DNA from: CBDIDH01 sp965277595
GTDB lineage: Bacteria > Planctomycetota > Planctomycetia > Isosphaerales > Isosphaeraceae
Reading direction: 5' to 3'
Assembly (NCBI GenBank): GCA_965277595.1
Contig: CBDIDH010000002.1
Coordinates: forward strand, 3,038,001-3,102,000
DNA: 64,000 bases
Shown here piece after piece: positions 34,784 to 43,545 of this stretch. Position 1 is the stretch's first letter. Every line of letters begins with the position of its first letter. The notes below the pieces were generated by a model. That model searched no databases. It was not told the origin of the DNA and saw only the letters and a program-made list of their open reading frames with translations. The position numbers and the translations under genes are program-made.

Positions 34784-35550
34784 ACTTCTGCTGATTTCAA
34801 GGGGCGTTCGGGGCGACAGTAAATCTGCAAGCCGAGGTCGTTCATCTCGTCTTCCAGGTCGTCGCGCGAGGGGTTGCCGAGCGAATGCGCCACCTCGGCC
34901 CGAACGTGGTCGACGAACCGGTCGCGTGCTCGCAAGAGGTTTTGTCGGACCCAGCCGGCGTTGACCGACCGCTGAAGAATTGCCGAGAGGCGTGCGGCGA
35001 TCTCGGGCGAGTGCAGCGTCGGGTTCTCGGAACGAAAGCGGAGCACGGTGAAAAACGGCTGCCCCGTCCGATCTTCATGCAGCGCGAGCCGGTCCCAGGC
35101 CCGCCGTAGAATCTCGTTCCGCCAGCATTCGAGAAACGCGGCATCGGCCTCGACCGTCGCGGAAGTCGGATCGGCCAGCCACTCGCCATCGCCGGGAAGC
35201 GGCTGAGGCTGATTCTTTCGCTTTCGGCGACTATCGGCCAGCAAGTTTAAAAGCGCGGCCTTCACATAATTGCGAAAGCGCCCTGATTTCGGATCGGCGC
35301 GACGGAAATCACCGCGCAAGAACCGTAGCGAAAATTCCTGCGTGAGGTCCGCCGCATCTTCGGGATCGCGACTCACCCGAAGCAAATAATGATGCACCGC
35401 CCCCGCGTACCGAATCATTAACTCCGAACGCGCCGCGGCGGCGACGTCCCCCTCGCCTTGATGGGCGCGATCCACCAGCGACCAGCGCGTATCAATCTGG
35501 CTTAACCTCAATTTCGCCGGATCTTCAGGCACCAGGTCGGCAAGTAGCAC
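34762..35550 (-). CDS. RNA polymerase sigma factor, ECF-like
   Basis: The 262-residue product contains sigma region 2 (HHYLLRVSRDPEDAADLTQE, then RFRNYVKAALLNLLADSRRK) and a region-4-like helix-turn-helix (SPEIAARLSAILQRSVNAGW). GTG 35550 is preceded by GAGGGGGTGCC and starts at LLADLVPEDP; the longer frame to 35739 looks non-coding at its front. The last residues PDDR and the stop come from a GATGACC repeat. No anti-sigma gene is adjacent. Such long ECF-type factors are abundant in planctomycetes. Confidence 0.82.
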   Translation of the reverse strand: MLLADLVPEDPAKLRLSQIDTRWSLVDRAHQGEGDVAAAARSELMIRYAGAVHHYLLRVSRDPEDAADLTQEFSLRFLRGDFRRADPKSGRFRNYVKAALLNLLADSRRKRKNQPQPLPGDGEWLADPTSATVEADAAFLECWRNEILRRAWDRLALHEDRTGQPFFTVLRFRSENPTLHSPEIAARLSAILQRSVNAGWVRQNLLRARDRFVDHVRAEVAHSLGNPSRDDLEDEMNDLGLQIYCRPERPLKSAEVQSPDDR

Positions 35551-35818
35551 GGCACCCCCTCGCGCAAGGCGGTTCCCAGGCAGGCTGAACCCATCCTTCC
35601 GGTCCTCACAAATCGAGGAAACGGAGACCTCAAAGCAGGTCGGGTTCACACGCTCGGTAGCCAAGTCTACTCGATACCACTTGCAAATGCCCGGCCAACC
35701 GTTGCTTGACCTCCACACAAAAAGGCCAACGCGAACCACCGCGGTCCCCAGACGAAGAATCGTCTTGAGAACGCGGCGGGTGTCTCGGTTCCAACCCCTT
35801 GCGAGGGAAAAACCTGGA

Positions 35819-36583
35819 TCAGGACATCACATGCAGGAACCTGGGCACGTTGATGTTGTAATAATCGCGTTCGAGATATTCCAGGGCCAGGGCGAACCGA
35901 AGAATGGCGATGTCGTTCTCGGGCGACGGGGTCGTCGAGATCGCCGCGGCAAGCTGGATCGCGATCGACGGGTTGGACAGGTACGGGGCGATCGCCATCG
36001 CGGTGACGGTCGGCGTCTGCGGGGTCTCGAAGTCCTCGTCGGGCGCCGCGCCGGCGACCACCGAGTCGTCGATGTGCAGATTCAAGAGGGTGTTGAGGTA
36101 ACCCGAGTGCCGGGCTTCAACCAGCGCGATCGAGGCGGCGGCGGCGAGGTAGCCCGAGTTATAAATCAGCGGAGCGGCGCCGAGATACGTGGCCGTCCCC
36201 GTGTTCTCAAAAACGCGGGCGAGCCGGGCAAAGGCGACCGCGTTCGGCTGCGTCAGGCCGACGAAACCGGGGTCGGCAAAGGCATTGGCCCCCAGCGCGT
36301 TCTGAAGAAAGGTGACGTGGGCGTTCTCGTGCGTGCGGATCGAGCTGAAGTTCTTGGCGTTCCAGCCCGGATAGAGCGTCGGCAGGAAGTTCAGGTTGCT
36401 CGCCTCGGCCGAGCCGCGCGACCCGATCACCACCGCCGCCGCCGTTCCCGCCGCCGCCACGGCCGAGGAATGACGCAGGAACGACCGCCGCGATTCCGCC
36501 TTCAACTCGCCAGGACCAACCACGAGCGAGGTCTCGGGGCTGTTCACGGTCGCGTCGCCTTCAATGTTCGAACGAGAATTCAT
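35819..36583 (-). CDS. Tat-exported ferritin-like domain protein
   Basis: The 254-residue product starts at ATG 36583, six bases after CGGAGA. Residues 30-62 are a twin-arginine signal (SRRSFLRHSSAVAAAGTAAA). The mature part is helical with metal-ligand-like segments ENAHVTFLQNAL, ALVEARHSGYLNTLL and ALALEYLERDYYN, as in ferritin-like proteins of the DUF4439/dessication-associated type. Iron storage or oxidative-stress defence is possible but not proven. It is transcribed alone with an A+T-rich upstream region. Confidence 0.82.
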   Translation of the reverse strand: MNSRSNIEGDATVNSPETSLVVGPGELKAESRRSFLRHSSAVAAAGTAAAVVIGSRGSAEASNLNFLPTLYPGWNAKNFSSIRTHENAHVTFLQNALGANAFADPGFVGLTQPNAVAFARLARVFENTGTATYLGAAPLIYNSGYLAAAASIALVEARHSGYLNTLLNLHIDDSVVAGAAPDEDFETPQTPTVTAMAIAPYLSNPSIAIQLAAAISTTPSPENDIAILRFALALEYLERDYYNINVPRFLHVMS

Positions 36584-36914
36584 CGAGAATCTCCGGTGCA
36601 AGGTCACGGGGTGATCGACACGACAAAACCGACTCAATTGTTTTCGTCGCAACCTATTGTTGCATGAAATTTCGGAAACTTCCACCTAAATTAACTACAG
36701 TGCCGAGTCTAACTTGTTACAATATCGTCGGAAATTTTTATGGTGATTTCCCGTAAGTCTATTCGAATTTAAGAGTTGCAATTCGCAAAGCGTTGCCGAA
36801 ACTCGACTCTGGAGGACCAATGCTTTCCTCCTGTCTAACCTCTTTCGAAGGAAATCTTCGAGACTCGGACGAAACCCAACGAGGGCTAGCCTCTGTCGGA
36901 AAAGTGCGTTTCCC
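36584..36914. other. A+T-rich upstream region of the ferritin-like gene
   Basis: About 330 bases with lower G+C than the surroundings (clearly so at 36640-36790). It probably contains the promoter of the ferritin-like gene. No gene is supported. Confidence 0.45.
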
Positions 36915-37244
36915 TTGCGATTGGCTCTCGATGCTCACGGTGAGACCGCGGCTTTTGTCGAGGACGCCAGAATCGCCCATGTCACGCCAATATCCCTCAG
37001 GGACATGAGGGACTGGCTCCTGACTCTCGACCAAGATGGGTACGTTGACCTGGCCTTGACCGAAGGGGGAATGAAAACGAGCGTCATACCCCGGGGCAGC
37101 CTGGCGCTGGGCCTCTACCGCCCCTTCCCCACGCATGAACCAGCCAGGCTCCGCGGCCGGACGGGCTGGGAGCGTGCCCTGGTGATCAGCATCGGCGACT
37201 ACCCGCCGCCGGTCCCCAAGCTGCCCGCCGTCGCCAACGATTGA
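36915..37244 (+). CDS. Possible small gene or gene remnant
   Basis: This 109-residue frame has plausible protein-like composition (RDWLLTLDQDGYVDLALTEG, LALGLYRPFPTHEPARLRGR), whereas the opposite-strand frame over it does not. I do not recognise a family. The TTG-like start region and lack of a ribosome-binding site suggest the C-terminal remnant of a longer gene. It lies just before repeats, tRNA-His and an integrase remnant, so decay of inserted DNA is plausible. Confidence 0.3.
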   Translation: MRLALDAHGETAAFVEDARIAHVTPISLRDMRDWLLTLDQDGYVDLALTEGGMKTSVIPRGSLALGLYRPFPTHEPARLRGRTGWERALVISIGDYPPPVPKLPAVAND

Positions 37245-37414
37245 GCGGGAGATGGCGAAGTTGCTAAGTTCAGACCAGGGCCAGTCCCCCGCTCAGAACG
37301 TCCGAAGCCTTGCCGATGGCGAAGCCACCCAGAGGGCCCTTCCCTCCGCTTCCGCGCCGACCACCGGAGCTGGAGATCCCGCGAAACCCTGAAGTTTTTC
37401 AACGCCTTGAAAGC

Positions 37415-37565
37415 GGGACTTTGCCATCCTCCTGACTCCCCAGCCACGAGGATTGCAAAGTCCCGATGACCGATGACCGAAATTTTTACTTCTTTGGTTT
37501 TCGGTCCCTTGTCATCGGTCATGGAAACGTCAGACCTTGCCATCCTCCTGACTCTCCAGCACGAA
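37415..37565. repeat. Composite palindromic repeat with flanking direct repeats
   Basis: Three layers are visible. GGGACTTTGCCATCCTC (37415-37431) and GAGGATTGCAAAGTCCC (37448-37464) form a 17-base-pair stem with one mismatch. GATGACC heptamers (37464-37479) are mirrored by TCGGTCC and GTCATCGGTCAT (37501-37522), followed by GGAAACGTC. A direct repeat TTGCCATCCTCCTGACTC occurs at 37421-37438 and 37537-37554. The left-end word TTGCAAAGTCCCGATGACCG is shared with the element at 34697. Confidence 0.88.
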
Positions 37566-37568
37566 AGC

Positions 37569-37597
37569 TTGACGGCGGCTCGGTCGTACTTTACTCT
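37569..37597 (+). promoter_or_regulatory. Possible promoter of tRNA-His
   Basis: TTGACG (37569-37574) and TACTCT (37592-37597) are 17 bases apart, and the -10 box ends 23 bases before the tRNA. The -10 match is limited to the T, A and final T positions. Confidence 0.45.
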
Positions 37598-37620
37598 TTG
37601 TCTTACGATCGTTTAGCGAT

Positions 37621-37694
37621 GGTGGGTGTGGCCTAGCGGTTAAGGCACCAGATTGTGGATCTGGATATCGCGGGTTCGAATCCCGTCACCCACC
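37621..37694 (+). tRNA. tRNA-His (GTG)
   Basis: The cloverleaf has acceptor GTGGGTG with CACCCAC, anticodon stem CCAGA/TCTGG with loop TTGTGGA (anticodon GTG), and T arm GGGTTCGAATCCC. The extra G at 37621 faces the discriminator C at 37694, the hallmark of tRNA-His. CCA is not encoded. An integrase remnant begins 120 bases downstream. Confidence 0.97.
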
Positions 37695-37813
37695 CTTTTC
37701 ATAATTCGCTCGCCGAACATAAGTTACGTGGACCTGCCGGCTGTCGATAGCGCGGCCTGGACGTCCTGACGAGGTAGTACCGGTACTACTTTCTGGACCG
37801 AAAGGGACCGTCG

Positions 37814-38030
37814 ATGCCCGCCAAAACCTCCCACCCTCTCGAAATGCCGCCACGACAAGCCCAAAGACCTGGCCGTCGTCCGAATCATCGACCGGCGGGA
37901 CGTTGACCTGGGAAAATGGAATTCCCCCGCAAGTCGGGAGAATTACCGACGCATTGTCGCCAAGTGGCTGACCGGAGGTTCCGCGTTCCCCGGCCCACTC
38001 GTTCCCGACGGCGCTCGCGTTCCGCAATGA
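37814..38030 (+). pseudogene. Integrase (tyrosine recombinase) N-terminal remnant, frameshifted
   Basis: The ATG at 37814 opens MPAKTSHPLEMPP, similar to planctomycete integrase starts. A one-base shift then moves to the frame that reads KCRHDKPKDLAVVRI (about 37840-37887) and RDVDLGKWNSPASRENYRR, followed by IVAKWLTGG and a stop at 38028. The GKWNSPASRENYRRIVAKWL region is typical of the N-terminal part of planctomycete phage-type integrases. The core-binding and catalytic domains are missing. Its place just after tRNA-His suggests a past insertion at that tRNA. Confidence 0.6.
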
Positions 38031-38604
38031 TTTTCGGGCAGGTCGGCGAAGGTCGTTCCACCTTCACACGAAACCCGCGTCGGCCAATCCCGTTGGGGGA
38101 ACGTCTCCTCCCAAAAAAAACCGCCGTGTTTGCCTTGCCGCCCCCGGCGACCTTCGAAGGGAAGGAGTGCGAGGGTCCTCGGCATGGGTACTGGTCCTGA
38201 GTCTCCCGAGACGGTCCATGCCGCGACTTTTGAGCCTGGTCGCCACCGTGGGTGGACGTGGAGATCGGAGGCAAAACCCTTGTCCCACCGCGTCACCCGG
38301 CTGGCGGGCGGGGAGTCAGCTGGTCGGGGCGATCGCCGCTGGAAGTCAACCTCCAGGAGTTCGGGATACAAGGGCACCCTTCCTGATCCTGGGAAACAGG
38401 TCAGCTTTATTCCGGTAGGGAGTTCGTTCTCCAGCGGAAGAATTACCTGACTTGATGAGTACGGTCGTCAAATTGACGTTTCGTCGTTGAGCGACCTGCC
38501 GGCCCGTCTTTGTATTCGTCTCTCCAGTGAAGATGATCTCCACGACCGAGAACGAAGTGCGCGCCATGGCCGAGCGCCTGGTCCAATTTCACGAATGGAG
38601 ACGT
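38031..38604. other. Decayed or non-coding region
   Basis: About 570 bases between the integrase remnant and the oxidoreductase gene. Frames on both strands overlap without codon-like consistency, and none gives a recognisable protein. It may be residue of the inserted element. Confidence 0.4.
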
Positions 38605-39192
38605 TCACGGACCGAATCGCTGCTCGGCCCAGGGGTCTCCTTCATTGTGATAGCCGTTCTGCTCCCAGAAACCGGGCCGGTCGCATGCCAGGAACTCGAC
38701 GCGGCGGACCCACTTGGCGCTCTTCCAGGCATAACGCCTTGGGACGACCAGTCGCAGGGGAGCCCCGTGGGCGGCGTCGAGGGGATGGCCGTCGTGGGTC
38801 CAGGCGAAGAGGCAGTCCTCGGCCGAAAAGTCCGCGATCGTGAGGTTCGTCGTGAACCCATTCTCGCCGTGAACAAGGACGAAGCGGGCCTCGGGGCGGG
38901 GCCGGACGCGCTTCAGGAGTTCCGAGACGAGCACCCCTTCCCAGGTGTTGTCGAGCCGGCTCCAGCGAGTCACGCAGTGCATATCGGACAGAACTTGCGC
39001 GGCGGGAAGAGCCCGGAATTCATCCCAGGTCCATCGGGCCGGCGCCTCGACGAGTCCATCGAAGGACAGGTTCCAGGCGGCGAGGTCGATCGTCGGGGTC
39101 GGCCCGGCGTGCAGCACGGGCCACTTCCGCGTCCGAACCTGTCGGGGCGGCAGGCGTGCCTCGCGGAGTGTGTCGAGGCTCACAACGGTCAT
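38605..39192 (-). CDS. Sulfite-oxidase-like molybdopterin-binding protein
   Basis: The 195-residue product is an Oxidored_molyb domain: WPVLHAGPTPTIDLAAWNLS, WTWDEFRALP, the molybdenum-ligand Cys in SDMHCVTRWS (near residue 71), VHGENGFTTNL, GAPLRLVVPRRYAWKSAKWV and GFWEQNGYHN. It should bind a molybdenum cofactor and oxidise or reduce a small anion. ATG 39192 gives the family-like start MTVVSLDTLREARLPPRQVR; frames run on to 39426 without a good start. No signal peptide or haem partner is seen. Confidence 0.82.
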   Translation of the reverse strand: MTVVSLDTLREARLPPRQVRTRKWPVLHAGPTPTIDLAAWNLSFDGLVEAPARWTWDEFRALPAAQVLSDMHCVTRWSRLDNTWEGVLVSELLKRVRPRPEARFVLVHGENGFTTNLTIADFSAEDCLFAWTHDGHPLDAAHGAPLRLVVPRRYAWKSAKWVRRVEFLACDRPGFWEQNGYHNEGDPWAEQRFGP

Positions 39193-39475
39193 GCCGGGGC
39201 CTGCGATCGTCTCGCCGACGGCAAGCCTTTGGGGTTCGCGGGCAATCAGGCTCGCCAGACCTCGGAACGCGATCCGGGCCTTCTCGATCAGGCCCACTCT
39301 GGGCAAGCCTGATCCGCTTGCCGCGCCACTGGACGACTCAGACGTCCTGGGCTGCCCACTACCAGGGATGATCTGGAGACCTCGGCATCGAGATTTGGAC
39401 CGTAAGCGTGTCGTGAAGCGTGTCAATAAAGAGTTGCTTATTGATGCCTTTCGACGTAAGTCCTTACAGGATAAG

Positions 39476-39548
39476 TGGAGCGGAAGGGGATCGAACCCTC
39501 AACCTCAGCATTGCGAACGCTGCGCTCTCCCAATTGAGCTACCGCCCC
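39476..39548 (-). tRNA. tRNA-Ala (CGC)
   Basis: A 73-base cloverleaf: acceptor GGGGCGG with CCGCTCC (one G-U pair), D arm AGCTCAATTGGGAGAGC, anticodon stem CAGCG/TGCTG with loop TTCGCAA (anticodon CGC), and T arm AGGGTTCGATCCCCT. The discriminator is A; CCA is not encoded. Confidence 0.96.
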
Positions 39549-39974
39549 GAACTTTTTCTCTGCTCTGAGTATGCGTTTAAGATCATTCTTGAGAATGAAA
39601 TGAGACGCAACGCGACCGATTTTACCGGGTTTTCCAACCCATGCAAGCTGGTTCCTTGAGAAGTCGACCAATCGCTGAGAACGCCGTACGACGAGGATAG
39701 GGACTATCTTAACGAATGACCGCCAGTTTGCAAATGCGCCTGCCTGGCTTTTCAAGAAGTCGCCTGGAGCGGCTCCGGGCGTAGGGGAATCGCGCGGTTC
39801 GCTCCGCCCTTGCCATCCGTTGAGATGAACCCGGAACGCATCCGACCTCGACTTTCCCAGAATCGGCCCTTGGCGAGTCCTCGCGGAGTTCAAAAGGCGG
39901 CGACATTTCCATTTCCATTCGGAGCTCCAGGGCATTCCAGCGACCTGAAACGGAAGGATGTTCTGATCCCAGGT
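39549..39974. other. Intergenic region without a supported gene
   Basis: These 426 bases lie between tRNA-Ala and the aldolase stop. The first 150 bases are relatively A+T-rich and should include the tRNA promoter, but no convincing -35/-10 pair could be picked. The rest shows only shadow frames. Confidence 0.45.
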
Positions 39975-41273
39975 TCATTCCAGTCCAAACGCCCTGTTCA
40001 GTTCCTCGATCACCTCGTCGGGCATCCGGTGAATCGTCCCCTGGTTCAGGGCGAGGGCGTTGATGATGGCCTCGGCGGTGGATTCGAGGACTTCGAGGCG
40101 GTCGAAGGCGTCGAGGATCGTGGTGCCGAGCACCATCACGCCGTCGTTTTCAAGGATGAGGATCGGGAGGCGGGGTGAAGACAAGGCGGCGAGGTCGCGG
40201 CCGTCGCCGAACCGGGCGCCGTAAGCAACGCGGCCGACGTCGCGGAGGAAGAGGTAACTCTCGGGAATCGTCCGGGTGTCGAGCGCCGCCGCGGAGGTGC
40301 TGAAGGCGGTCGCGTTGACCGGATAGGCATTCACGACGGCTTGAATCTGAGGATGTGCCTCGTAAACGGCCATGTGCGCCCGGCCGGCGCTGCTGGGGAC
40401 CTTGCCGGGTTCGGGAGCCCCCTTGCGGACGAGAACGATGTCCTGAGGTTCGAGCGCGGCGCGGTCGACGTGGTGGGGCGTGATCAGGAACGATTCGGCG
40501 TCGAGTCGGGCCGAGAAGGCGCCGATGGTGCTGATCATGAGCCGCTGTTGATAACTCCGACGGACGAACTCGCAGAGTTGCTTGCGGAGGTCTTTTTCCA
40601 GGCTCGTGATTGATCCCGAGCGATCTTTCGGGGGGCTCATCGAGGTGGGACGAGCCTGCGCGGCCTGCTCGTCGGTCAGGTAACGGACCTCGCCGAGGAG
40701 GCTGGCCTTGATGACCGTCTTGGCGGCGAATTCCAGGGTCTCGAACCGCTCGAAGGCGTTCAAAAGGTCGGAACCCGCGGTGACGACGCCGTGGTTTTCC
40801 AGGACGACGCAATGAAAGCCGTCGGCGAAGGTCGCCGCGATGTTCCGGCCAAGGCCCTCGCTGCCGGGCAGGGCATAGGGCGCGAAGCCGACGGGGCCGC
40901 AGATGCGTCGGGGTTGCGGCAAGAGACGGGTGTCGGGAACGCGTCGACAGATGCTGAAGGCGACGAGGGCCACCGGGTGCGCGTGGACAATGGCGCGAAG
41001 GTCGGGCCGGGCGGTGTAAATGGCCTTGTGAAAGGGGTATTCCGAAGAGGGTCGGTGCGGGCCTTCCGAAGTGCCGTCGGGCAAGACGCGGATCACGTCG
41101 TCGCGGCGGAGACTTCCCTTGTCGACCCGCGCCGGGGTGATCCAGACGGAACCGTCGTCGTCGCGGATCGAAAGGTTGCCGCCCGAGGTGGTCGTCATCC
41201 GATGCCGATAGATCCGCTCCATCGTTCGGATGATCTCGTCGCGGGGGTGGGTCAGGTCGCGTGCGCGTGCCAT
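39975..41273 (-). CDS. Tandem class II aldolase/adducin protein with degenerate second domain
   Basis: The 432-residue product is two fused class II aldolase domains. Domain 1 (about 10-210) keeps SGGNLS (30-35), SSEYPFH (76-82), HAHP (97-100) and ENHG (159-162), the set that binds metal and substrate. Domain 2 (about 225-425) aligns but reads STIGAFS, SSAGRAH, NAYP (315-318) and ENDG (375-378), so the HxH pair and acidic residue are gone. The active half may cleave a sugar phosphate or act as an epimerase or dehydratase; the second half probably supports structure. It is transcribed alone. Confidence 0.9.
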   Translation of the reverse strand: MARARDLTHPRDEIIRTMERIYRHRMTTTSGGNLSIRDDDGSVWITPARVDKGSLRRDDVIRVLPDGTSEGPHRPSSEYPFHKAIYTARPDLRAIVHAHPVALVAFSICRRVPDTRLLPQPRRICGPVGFAPYALPGSEGLGRNIAATFADGFHCVVLENHGVVTAGSDLLNAFERFETLEFAAKTVIKASLLGEVRYLTDEQAAQARPTSMSPPKDRSGSITSLEKDLRKQLCEFVRRSYQQRLMISTIGAFSARLDAESFLITPHHVDRAALEPQDIVLVRKGAPEPGKVPSSAGRAHMAVYEAHPQIQAVVNAYPVNATAFSTSAAALDTRTIPESYLFLRDVGRVAYGARFGDGRDLAALSSPRLPILILENDGVMVLGTTILDAFDRLEVLESTAEAIINALALNQGTIHRMPDEVIEELNRAFGLE

Positions 41274-41469
41274 GGGTCGTTCGTCCTCTCTCTCTCTCGC
41301 TCAAAGTCGGGGTTCCCCGCATTACACGCCAAGAGCCGACGCGGGGCAACAACTCACCCCGGCGCCTTTTTGCCGTTGCAATCGCGCCGAAAGGGGAGAA
41401 CGATGATCCGATCAGGACGCGCAATCGGTCGCGTCGTCAAGACACGGACAAACCCGATGGTCAAGGTTC

Positions 41470-41928
41470 ATGCACATTTACATTGACGGCGACGCATGCC
41501 CGGTCAAGGACGAGGTTTATCGAGTCGCCGACCGGCATGGGGTCAAGGTCCTGGTCGTCTCGAATGCGCCGATGCGCGTGCCGCAAGGCGATCTGGTGAC
41601 GCTCAAGGTCGTCCGAGGAGGTTTTGACTCGGCCGATGACTGGATCGTCGAGCAGATTACCGCGGGCGACGTGGCGATCACGACCGATATTCCCCTCGCC
41701 GAACGCTGCCTTATCAAACAGGCGCGAGTGATCAGCCCCAAGGGGCATGAGTTCACCGAGGATGCGATCGGCGAGGCGATGGCCACGCGGGCCTTGCTGG
41801 AGATGCTCCGCCAGTCGGGCACGATTGCCGGAGGCCCCGCGCCGTTCGCGAAAGCGGACAGGTCGCGCTTTCTCTCGAAGCTTGACGAGGTCTTGCACGC
41901 GTTGAAGCGGCGGAAGCCCAATTCCTGA
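41470..41928 (+). CDS. yaiI: YaiI/YqxD family (DUF188) protein
   Basis: The 152-residue product has the family opening MHIYIDGDACPVKDEVYRVA and the segments VSNAPMRVP, GFDSADDWIVEQITAGDVAI, TTDIPLAERCL and FTEDAIGEAMATRALLE. The fold is related to PIN/NYN nucleases by its conserved acidic residues, but no activity is established. It is a single gene, divergent from the aldolase, with a long hairpin directly after its stop. Confidence 0.92.
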   Translation: MHIYIDGDACPVKDEVYRVADRHGVKVLVVSNAPMRVPQGDLVTLKVVRGGFDSADDWIVEQITAGDVAITTDIPLAERCLIKQARVISPKGHEFTEDAIGEAMATRALLEMLRQSGTIAGGPAPFAKADRSRFLSKLDEVLHALKRRKPNS

Positions 41929-41985
41929 ACCCCGCCCGGCGTTTCTGGACCCAGCGATGGGTGGTCCAGAGACGCGAGGCGGGGT
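41929..41985 (+). terminator. Long stem-loop after yaiI
   Basis: Starting at the base after the stop, arms ACCCCGCC...TCTGGAC and GTCCAGA...GCGGGGT form a 57-base imperfect hairpin. No T run follows, so it may protect the transcript 3' end rather than terminate by itself. Confidence 0.5.
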
Positions 41986-42243
41986 CGGGGATCGGGCAGA
42001 TGGGTACGGGGTCTGGCGAGGACCCCGTGAGCGTCGACCAGGACCTCGACCAGGGCAGGTCAGGTCGGGCGGCGTTATATTGGGAAAAGCAAACGCAGGG
42101 CCAATCCCAAACCGACGCGAAATTTGGTGAATTTTCCCGAGGTCACGTTCGATGGTGCCGTCTTCCGCGATTGTGCGGGGCCGACAGAGCACCGACGCTG
42201 ACGGTTTTACACGCCGACCCTTTGTAAATTTGTCCAAAAGGGT

Positions 42244-43545
42244 TCAGACGCTCTGCGGAACCACGTAAGGCCGGCGATAATCGCGGGTGAGCATGGCGTT
42301 GGCCTCGCTGTCGCCGGGGAAGGTCTCGCTGGCGGGGTCGAACTTGAGCCGTCGGCCGAGGCGATAGGCGATGTTGCCCAGGTGCGCGAGCGCCGAGCTT
42401 GTGTGCGCGGTCTCGACCGGGCCGTGAAGCACGGACTTATCGCGGCGGCGAACGCCTTCGATGAAGTTGGCGAAGTGCTTGCCGACCGGGTCGCCGTCGC
42501 TCCTCTTCTTGAGGAGCTTGCCCGACTTGTCGAAAGCCTGGTAGGAGTTATATCCATTGACGGCCAGGTGGCCTTCCGACCCGTAAAAGAGGTTGCCGAC
42601 GCCGATTCCCCCCTCGGTGTTCGTGGCCCAGGGGCGAACCTCGAACTCGATCATCTGGTTCTGTTCGGGGAAGAAATAGCTGCTGGAAAGAACCTCGGGC
42701 GTTTCCTTGTCGTCGTCCCAGAGGAACTTGCCACCCATCGCCACGACCGCCGAGGGCAAGGTCTTGAGGCCGAGACCCCAGAGGCACATATCGGTTTCGT
42801 GAACCCCCTGGTTGCCGACGTCGCCGTTGCCGTATTCCCAGGTCCAGTGCCAGTTGTAATGGACGAACTTCTTCGAGAACGGACGTTCCTTGGCGGGGCC
42901 TTGCCAGAGGTCCCAGTTCAATTCCTTCGGAACGGTGTCCGGGTCCTTGGCGTGGCCGATCGACGGCCGGTTGCGGAAGACAAGGCCACGCGCCATGTAC
43001 ACCTTGCCGATCAGGCCGCCGCGAAGCTGCTCGACGGCCTCGCGGACGGCCTCGGAGCTACGAAGCTGAACGCCGTGCTGAACGATCCGGCCGTACTTCT
43101 CGGCCGCCTCGATCATCTTCCGGCCTTCGTAGATGTTATGGCTGCCCGGCTTCTCGACGTACACATCCTTGCCGGCCTGACAGGCCCAGATCGTCGCCAG
43201 CGCATGCCAGTGATTGGGCGTCGCCACGCTGACGACGTCGACGTCCTTGCGTTCAAAGACCTTGCGGAGATCGGTCTCGGTCTCGGGGCGATAGCCGTAA
43301 GTTTTTTCCAACTCACGCGCCCGCTGGTCCAGCACTTTTTGATCGGGATCGCAGAGGACGGCGACCTTGACTCCCTTGGTGCCGTTGAATCCTTCAATGT
43401 GGGTCTTGCCCCGGCCATTGACCCCCAGCACGGCCGCGCGGATGGTCTCGTTCGGACCGTCGGCCGAGGCCCGTTCGGCCAGGCTCGCGGCGGCAACCGT
43501 GCCCGCCGCCGCGCTCAGAAATGTCCTTCGGTTCAGCTCGGACAT
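42244..43545 (-). CDS. Tat-exported Gfo/Idh/MocA family oxidoreductase
   Basis: The 433-residue product starts at ATG 43545 downstream of GGAGGGGGGG. Residues 5-28 are a twin-arginine signal (NRRTFLSAAAGTVAAASLAE). The Rossmann segment AAVLGVNGRGKTHIEGF, VATPNHWHALATIWACQAGK, YVEKPGSHNIYEG and the planctomycete-type NWHWTWEYGNGDVGNQGVHE identify the family. It probably oxidises or reduces a sugar-like substrate in the periplasm. It differs clearly from the member at 27745. No operon partner is adjacent. Confidence 0.92.
   Translation of the reverse strand: MSELNRRTFLSAAAGTVAAASLAERASADGPNETIRAAVLGVNGRGKTHIEGFNGTKGVKVAVLCDPDQKVLDQRARELEKTYGYRPETETDLRKVFERKDVDVVSVATPNHWHALATIWACQAGKDVYVEKPGSHNIYEGRKMIEAAEKYGRIVQHGVQLRSSEAVREAVEQLRGGLIGKVYMARGLVFRNRPSIGHAKDPDTVPKELNWDLWQGPAKERPFSKKFVHYNWHWTWEYGNGDVGNQGVHETDMCLWGLGLKTLPSAVVAMGGKFLWDDDKETPEVLSSSYFFPEQNQMIEFEVRPWATNTEGGIGVGNLFYGSEGHLAVNGYNSYQAFDKSGKLLKKRSDGDPVGKHFANFIEGVRRRDKSVLHGPVETAHTSSALAHLGNIAYRLGRRLKFDPASETFPGDSEANAMLTRDYRRPYVVPQSV

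Noticed and set aside
36759..37136. A 125-residue minus-strand gene
   Set aside because: It overlaps the better plus-strand frame at 36915-37244, has no ribosome-binding site and shows no family-like sequence.
37621..38604. A complete integrative element with attL and attR sites
   Set aside because: I looked downstream of tRNA-His for a copy of its 3' end and found none in the window; only an integrase fragment remains.
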